From assembly GCF_964355755.1 (NCBI RefSeq), contig NC_092670.1, positions 25,843,795 to 25,907,794 of the forward strand: a DNA stretch of 64,000 nucleotides, given 5' to 3'. Each line of letters begins with the position of its first letter. Position 1 is the stretch's first letter. This stretch comes from Antedon mediterranea. Its lineage: Eukaryota; Echinodermata; Crinoidea; Comatulida; Antedonidae. This document shows positions 60,685 through 64,000 of this stretch, piece after piece. Made by a program: the position numbers and the translations under genes. Below the pieces are notes generated by a model. It saw only the letters and a list, made by a program, of their open reading frames with translations. It had not been told where the DNA came from and did not search any database.

Positions 60685-61584
60685 AAATCAGGCAAAGAAC
60701 ATTAATTCTTAACCGCCCGGTGATATACTGAAATTTAATTAATTAATTTGAAACGATAAAGATGAGGAAATCTGTGAGAATGAGAAAAAGTCGCCCCAAC
60801 CGAGACTCGAACTCGGACCGTCTGCTTGATATGCAGATGTCCTAACCATTAGACCACTGGGGCTTTCATGGTATTGTTCGAACTCGATTGGATAGCGACT
60901 CTTTAACACTCTCGGCGTGGTACGGCGGAACAGCACTAGTCCTATAAAAAATCAGGTAAAGAACATTAATTCTAAACCGCCCGGTGATATACTGAAATTT
61001 AATTGATTAATTTGAAACGATAAAGATGAGGAAATCTGTGAGAATGAGAAAAAGTCGCCCCAACCGAGACTCGAACTTAAACCGCCTGCTTGATATGCAA
61101 ATGTCCTAGCCATTAGACCACTGTGGCTTTCATGGTATTATTCAAACTCGATTATGTATCCAATCTGCAGACAGTACTGTTTCGTTCTTATTAGATCTCG
61201 TCAGTGCAGCTCAGGTTTCGAAATGAAATGTACGGCAGAACTGGCACAATATATAGGCTGAGCCTATACAGTATATGTATATACATATATTATTAATTTT
61301 TACATAATGTATGTGACTTTAAATTAGGTTGAAAAAACGTAGTGGCTATAGTGGCTTTAATGAATAATAAATTTGTTAATTTTTTAGTTTCAAGAAAGCA
61401 ATCTCATTTGCAAGGCAGAGTAACTTTGATGCATATTTAGCAGTTGGTGGTGGTTCTGTTATAGATACTTGCAAGGCAGCTAATCTGTATGCCTGCAACC
61501 CTGAATCGGAGTTTCTTGATTTTGTTAATGCTCCTGTTGGCAAAGGAATTCCGGTTGTGGGCTCAGTTAAGCCCTTAATTGCAG
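46368..61584 (+). CDS. ADHFE1: Hydroxyacid-oxoacid transhydrogenase, mitochondrial (5' part)
   Basis: This enzyme couples oxidation of 4-hydroxybutyrate to reduction of 2-oxoglutarate in mitochondria; it belongs to the iron-containing alcohol dehydrogenases. Exons seen: 46368-46426 ([19 protein letters not shown], a basic amphipathic start fitting a targeting peptide), 57452-57505 ([18 protein letters not shown]), 59084-59134 ([17 protein letters not shown]), 59401-59504 ([22 protein letters not shown]) and 61388-61584 ([25 protein letters not shown]). The GGGS-DTCKA segment is the nucleotide-binding loop of the family. Exons 59084 onward join with matching phases. Exon 1 ends in phase 2 while 57452 begins in phase 0, so at least one exon (encoding the stretch before the SNIRYG block) lies undetected in between. 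Exons beyond 61584 (metal-binding domain) lie outside the window. Confidence 0.9.
47030..47350 (-). mobile_element. tRNA-derived SINE
   Basis: Minus strand: head GTGGCGCAGTGTGTTGGACG (A-box) and GAGATTCGAATCCAACTCTCG (B-box), a body with CCACCCAGGTGTATAAATGG, GATCAGGACACAACTTTGC and ACTGGGGTAATAATG, then the tail GCGCTATATAAGAATGAACTATTATT. The tail resembles a CR1/L2-type LINE 3' end, as expected for a SINE mobilised by such a LINE. Confidence 0.85.
47755..47858. repeat. Inverted repeat, arms about 45 bp
   Basis: ATGGCTTCTAATCTTCAAAG...TTATATGGCTCT pairs with AGAGCCATATAAAAGAGTTG...AGAAGCCAT around the short loop GACATCGTCC. Mismatches and small indels break the stem. It is likely a MITE-like fold-back; GCGTGCG words at 47730 and 48105 could be outer arms. 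Confidence 0.6.
48300..49430. other. Intron sequence with CCCTTTTCACA-type repeat ends
   Basis: The left part has AGCCCTTTTCACATAGAATT and CACACAGAAGGTGATATTACGG, and the right part TTTCACACAGATCAGGCTTACG and TTAAGGGGTTTTTACACTTTC in roughly opposite sense. A DNA-transposon-like structure is possible but I cannot define its ends. No coding exon is supported. Confidence 0.35.
49440..50360 (+). pseudogene. MULE-type transposase remnant
   Basis: In several frames it encodes [20 protein letters not shown] (the first catalytic Asp region), [20 protein letters not shown] followed by SLSFVNF (the second Asp region), [33 protein letters not shown] and [12 protein letters not shown] with [19 protein letters not shown]. 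This series is the order of a Mutator-like (MULE) transposase domain and its C-terminal part as seen in many animal copies. Stops interrupt it. It sits inside the large ADHFE1 intron. Confidence 0.75.
50590..51305 (-). pseudogene. ZMYM/hAT-like (DUF4371-type) transposase remnant
   Basis: Minus strand, in order: [19 protein letters not shown] with [17 protein letters not shown], then [16 protein letters not shown] (about 50870), [20 protein letters not shown] and NCIRQGYDG (about 50690). This matches the hAT-related transposase family domesticated in ZMYM-type zinc-finger proteins (motif D(E)S-D-S-KEQ; C-GQGYDG). It is frameshifted and lacks the C-terminal dimerisation domain. Confidence 0.75.
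51310..52735. other. AT-rich intron sequence with a duplicated segment, poly(T) and a repeat tail
   Basis: CCATGAATACAACCATGGGA with CATAAAACTAAAACACAAGA occurs twice in tandem (51608-51648 and 51649-51688). A poly(T) run lies at about 51727-51752. At 51860-51940, AACCGCATTGAGGCTTTCAG and ATGCGCTATATCAAGTACCAGTTATTATTATT resemble a CR1/L2-type 3' tail. No exon is seen. Confidence 0.5.
52740..53430 (+). pseudogene. LINE endonuclease-domain fragment (L1/Tx1-like)
   Basis: It encodes [20 protein letters not shown] followed by DQRKSK (the GDFNC-type endonuclease motif), a decayed DIWKY...TQFTW and LDYWCIS region (about 52970-53055), and the linker toward the RT ([14 protein letters not shown]-like, [20 protein letters not shown] at about 53355). 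It belongs with the ORF2 pieces at 39.0 and 42.9 kb by style, but this copy holds the upstream half. Confidence 0.7.
53935..55745 (-). pseudogene. Ty3/gypsy retrotransposon remnant (RNase H and integrase)
   Basis: Minus strand, 5' to 3': RNase H tail [20 protein letters not shown] and [14 protein letters not shown] (55745-55520); integrase zinc-binding domain [20 protein letters not shown] with [11 protein letters not shown] (about 55165-55060) and [15 protein letters not shown]; integrase core [17 protein letters not shown] and [20 protein letters not shown] (about 55000-54855), then [14 protein letters not shown] (about 54770); finally a Pro/Ser/Thr-rich C-terminal stretch ending near 53941. 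Frameshifts and stops are present. No LTRs were identified. Confidence 0.82.
55750..57451. other. ADHFE1 intron, no exon recognised
   Basis: AT-rich. The missing N-terminal exon of ADHFE1 must lie somewhere between 46427 and 57451; I could not find it by its expected residues. The segment near 56090-56260 (TCTTGTTTATTATTTTAGGG...AATAAATGTTTATTGAAACTTGAAAA) resembles a LINE 3' tail. Confidence 0.4.
58380..58460. repeat. Short tandem repeat GGGCCGAATTGTTCCGTCACACCT-type
   Basis: The unit of about 28 bp, CCGAATTGTTCCGTCACACC plus TGGG, occurs about 2.5 times. A related GGGCCGAAACGTCTCAC lies at 46510 just after ADHFE1 exon 1. Confidence 0.7.
60000..60665. repeat. Penelope-type repeat ends in inverted arrangement, with (CAAT)n and (AT)n
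   Basis: Two minus-strand copies (about 60010-60200 and 60265-60455) and one plus-strand copy (60476-60655) of the block at 19990-20170 meet at a (CAAT)n spacer (60455-60475) and end in a run of (AT)n at 60648-60681. The three copies contain the hammerhead-like core with variant stem II bases. Confidence 0.75.
60689..61153. repeat. 264-bp-offset direct repeat carrying the tRNA-like sequence
   Basis: CAGG(C/T)AAAGAACATTAATTC...GTGATATACTGAAATTTAAT and the tRNA plus its flanks occur at 60689-60907 and 60953-61153. The second copy has mutations in the acceptor stem (GCCACAG) and T stem, so its tRNA at 61057-61128 is a pseudogene. Confidence 0.85.
60791..60862 (-). tRNA. tRNA-like gene, anticodon read as AUC
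   Basis: Minus strand, folds completely by eye: acceptor stem GCCCCAG / TTGGGGC (seven pairs including one A-U and one G-U), D stem GTCT/GGAC, anticodon stem TCTGC/GCAGA with 7-nt loop ATATCAA, T stem CCGAG/CTCGG with loop TTCGAGT, discriminator G, and a TTTTT stretch 2 nt downstream. Positions 34-36 read AUC, formally aspartate (codon GAU). The acceptor and D arm resemble tRNA-Arg(CCU) more than tRNA-Asp. It may be a real tRNA, a tRNA that changed anticodon, or a well-kept SINE head. Confidence 0.65.
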
Positions 61585-61789
61585 GTAAGTGTAGATTGCA
61601 TCTGTTGTAAAAATGTATTATTTCAAACAATGTGTGTACTTCTGATTCAAAGTTGCTCATTTTAATGCTGCTGGACATCTTAGGAAATCAGAATTTATAT
61701 CTTGCATAATAAGTTGAACAAATTTGGCTTCAGCTTTATTACCGAGGACCTATAATAGATTCAAAATAGGCATGATTTTGATAATATTT

Positions 61790-61925
61790 TGTAACCTTTT
61801 TAAATAAAACATGCGCAAATTTTTTAATTCAATATGCTCATATGACGCGATTTAAAGGTGAAATGGTCTCAATGTAGGAAAGGCTAGAAAAATATTATTC
61901 ATGTGAAAAACGTGTTTCTCTGTAC
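61790..61925. repeat. Fragment of the 13.1 kb repeat interior
   Basis: It matches 13253-13390: TTTTTAA-TTTTT, ACATGCGCAAATTTTTTAATTC, ATGCTCATATGACG and GAAAAGGCT-like words in the same order. Confidence 0.55.
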
Positions 61926-62089
61926 TCACTGTACTCCACCAAAAGTTGGCCCTTGACATGGATAAAAACTGTTATCAAGTGTCAATAAAAAATGTTTACG
62001 TTTTGTAAAAATAATGCATAAATATTGCTTTAAAAAGTAACAGAAAAAAAATAAGTGTACAAAACCAGCCAATTATGGTTGGATGGGAG

Positions 62090-62350
62090 CTAAGAAAATT
62101 TTTTAAATAGAGCTGCAAGGTCCCCGGAAATTACATTTATTATACTTAGAAATATGAAATAAAATGTAAATAATTTTCCAGGACCAGCCCTGTTATGGAC
62201 TAAGCTAAGAAAATTTTGTGTATAGAGCTGTTAGGTCCCCGGAAATTGGACTTATACTTTAAAATATGAAACAAAATATGTAAGTCTCCAGGACCAGTCC
62301 TACCATGAACTAAGACAATTTTGAAAAATAGAGCTGCTAAGTCAGCATAA
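62090..62350. repeat. Tandem units of a GAGCTG...CCCCGGAAATT repeat
   Basis: About 2.3 units of 110 bp: AAATAGAGCTGCAAGGTCCCCG, GAAATTACATTTATTATACTT, AATATGAAATAAAATGT, then CCAGGACCAGCCCTGTTATG. The same units occur inverted in the hAT element (17600-17840) and at 42440-42640. A (G)n run follows at 62377-62391. Confidence 0.7.
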
Positions 62351-62754
62351 ATTGTACCTTTTCATTGTTTAGGAGGTGGGGGGGGGGGGGGGTGTTTGCT
62401 TCTCAGCCACACAAAATCTTTTACCCCTCCGGGGTTTTGTGACCATTCAAAATGTTGAAAAACTTTATTCCATAATTCTATTTAAAAACATAGAACCAAA
62501 TTAATCAAGTACATTTGAAACTTCAAGGACTAATGTAGAACATTCCATTAAGTGGAAAATTATAAGAAAATGTATGCCTTATTCAAATGTTAGCAAACGT
62601 TGCAATTTATGTCATGTTTGGAAAATATATACAGTACAGTATCCGCTGCTTACATGGGCTTAAATCTAACCCCTAGCCATCAGCGCAAGCTCGGTGGTCT
62701 AGACAAATGAGTGATCTTGAGGGTTTGAGACAAGCTTGTAGTGAATTTTGTTTT

Positions 62755-62860
62755 ACCGTATATTTCGGTGTACAAGTCGCACCTGTGTATAAGACGCACC
62801 CCCTAACTGAGAGTAAAATATCGGTATTTTTTATATCATTGATGTATAAGACGTACTTTA
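62755..62860. repeat. MITE-like repeat with GTATAAGACGCACC words
   Basis: CGTATATTTCGGTGTACAAGTCGCACC, GTGTATAAGACGCACCCCCTA and GATGTATAAGACGTAC form a series of related words. This looks like a fragment of a widespread animal repeat. Just upstream (62685-62735) a weak tRNA-like AGCTCGGTGGTCTAGA / GGGTTTGAGAC pair occurs. Confidence 0.5.
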
Positions 62861-62869
62861 TATAGCGAT

Positions 62870-63205
62870 ATGTATTTGCATACAAAAGAAAGCACTTTGA
62901 AAGTTGGAGATAAAGTGCTTGTAAAGCAACAAAAGAAGAATATGTTAACAACCCTGTTTGACCCAGATCTGTATATTGTAAGTTGGAGAAAAGGAAATGC
63001 TATAATTGCAGACAGGAACGGTATCAGAATCAGAAGGAACATTTCTCATTTCAAGAAAATAAACAGTTTTAATGATTATGAGTCAAACAACGATGATGAT
63101 GTAGTAGAAAGACCACAAGATTTAAATGATCAACAAGAACCAAGACGACCGCAAAGGAATCGACGAATACCCGCAAGATATAATGATTTTGTGTTGGACC
63201 AATAA
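62870..63205 (+). pseudogene. Ty3/gypsy integrase C-terminal domain fragment
   Basis: An open 111-codon stretch encodes KVGDKVLVKQQKKNMLTTLF, VSWRKGNAIIADRNGIRIRR and NISHFKKI, then an acidic linker and RRPQRNRRIPARYNDFVLD before the stop. This is the usual chromodomain-less integrase tail of animal gypsy elements. The 5' part (RT, RNase H, integrase core) is absent, so it is a 5'-truncated copy in an ADHFE1 intron; the opposite strand and family differ from the copy at 53.9-55.7 kb. Confidence 0.8.
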
Positions 63206-63472
63206 GCGTGAAAATAATTTTTTTTTTTTTATTTTATTTAATCGAAACCAACAGCGATAATTACCGCCTCTAACAGGTTTGACACAAACAAAGCCATTTT
63301 TTTTTTTTTAAAGGACCTTGATTGGTCCTACCATTGATCAAGGGCTTCTCTCCTCCAGTGCCCACCTTGACCAGAGGAAAGGCATAACCAATACGTCTGA
63401 GGCAGATACTAGATGCAGGGGCATAAGAGTCAGCAGTGCTGATTCCAAATGCCTAACGGGACCCCAGCTCCA

Positions 63473-63586
63473 TATACAGCACCCGATATTCCCAGATGGT
63501 CTCCCATCCAAGCTCTAACCAGGCCCAACGTTGCTTAACTTCGGTGATCTGACGAGAACCGGTGTTTCAACGTGGTAAAGCCGTAT
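63473..63586 (-). pseudogene. 5S rRNA-like sequence
   Basis: Minus strand: CACCGGTTCTCGTCAGATCA, CCGAAGTTAAGCAACGTTGG, GCCTGGTTAGAGCTTGGATG, GGAGACCATCTGGGAATATC and GGGTGCTGTATA follow the order of eukaryotic 5S rRNA, with about 10-15 differences from the usual animal sequence. The internal promoter elements are recognisable. The start (GGCTTTACCACGTTG) is altered, so it is a 5S pseudogene or the head of a 5S-derived SINE rather than a working gene. Confidence 0.75.
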
Positions 63587-63589
63587 GAT

Positions 63590-64000
63590 GGAAACAAAGT
63601 ATATGAACATTTTGAGTTTATTCAAATTTTGATTAACATTTAAATTTGATTTTGAGCAAATTATTGATTTCAAATTACTGGATATAGAACATTGATTATA
63701 TTTGTTACAAGAGACATTGATAAACAATAATAAATCTTGATAATTGACATTATGAAATTGATGAATATGAAGCATAATAATCAGAATAATATAATTAAAA
63801 TAATCTAATCGATATGATAAAAGTTAAAAGAAAAAAAAATAGTTAAAATGTGTTAAAATAATGTTAGTTAATATACAGTGTTGTATTTGATAGTTATGGA
63901 ACTTGTCTAAAGTAAGGAGGGAATGTAATGTTGTTGCTGCCATCTACAGTAGGTAAGAAAAGCGTGTGCAACATGGACGATGTGAAACATATGTGATTGT
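63590..64000. other. AT-rich sequence at the window end, nothing recognised
   Basis: No exon, RNA or repeat could be supported here. Confidence 0.35.

Overview
This window reads as nuclear DNA of a marine invertebrate deuterostome, most likely an echinoderm. The case rests on spliced genes with GT-AG introns and short exons, very AT-rich introns, clusters of the palindromic word TAGGCCTA, and a repeat load of CR1-like, L1/Tx1-like, Penelope-like, BEL/Pao, Ty3/gypsy, P-element/THAP, MULE and hAT families together with tRNA- and 5S-derived repeats. No prokaryotic genes, operons or CRISPR arrays are present. The phylum is an inference from composition; no marker gene fixes it.

Three host genes can be assembled exon by exon with consistent splice phases. 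(1) 4976-9685, plus strand: the 3' ten exons (665 codons in the window) of a secreted protein with two bacterial-Ig-like (Big_5/SbsA-like) modules followed by a zona pellucida (ZP) domain; the signal-peptide exon was not found. (2) 21261-35077, minus strand: a complete 12-exon gene for a 521-residue protein with two tandem ubiquitin-like domains, a von Willebrand factor A (vWA) domain with a MIDAS motif, and a polybasic tail ending in the CaaX box CGIM. This is the most interesting gene here. (3) 46368 to beyond 61584, plus strand: the 5' part of ADHFE1 (hydroxyacid-oxoacid transhydrogenase, an iron-type alcohol dehydrogenase), five exons seen, one N-terminal exon not found, and the 3' half outside the window.

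The rest is mostly mobile DNA. 0.5-4.45 kb is a decayed BEL/Pao LTR element. 11.6-12.5 kb is a Penelope-like fragment with a GIY-YIG domain. 12.7-19.8 kb is a CR1-like LINE whose 3' end is tandemly duplicated; the second copy carries, nested inside it, a 1.6 kb hAT-type element with an 8-bp target-site duplication (TSD), a fold-back element built of GCGCAATTT palindromes, and a tRNA-derived SINE. 36.3-37.0 kb holds a THAP/P-element remnant. 37.9-41.5 kb is a satellite with a 284-bp three-monomer higher-order repeat, interrupted by LINE fragments. 42.9-45.6 kb is an L1/Tx1-like LINE. The 11 kb first visible intron of ADHFE1 holds a SINE, a MULE remnant, a ZMYM/hAT-like remnant, a LINE endonuclease fragment and a gypsy remnant. 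Later ADHFE1 introns hold Penelope-type repeats with hammerhead-like cores, a folded tRNA with an unexpected anticodon, a gypsy integrase tail and a 5S rRNA-like copy.

Boundaries of repeats are approximate unless a target-site duplication is given. All family names come from recognising motifs by eye; no database search was run.
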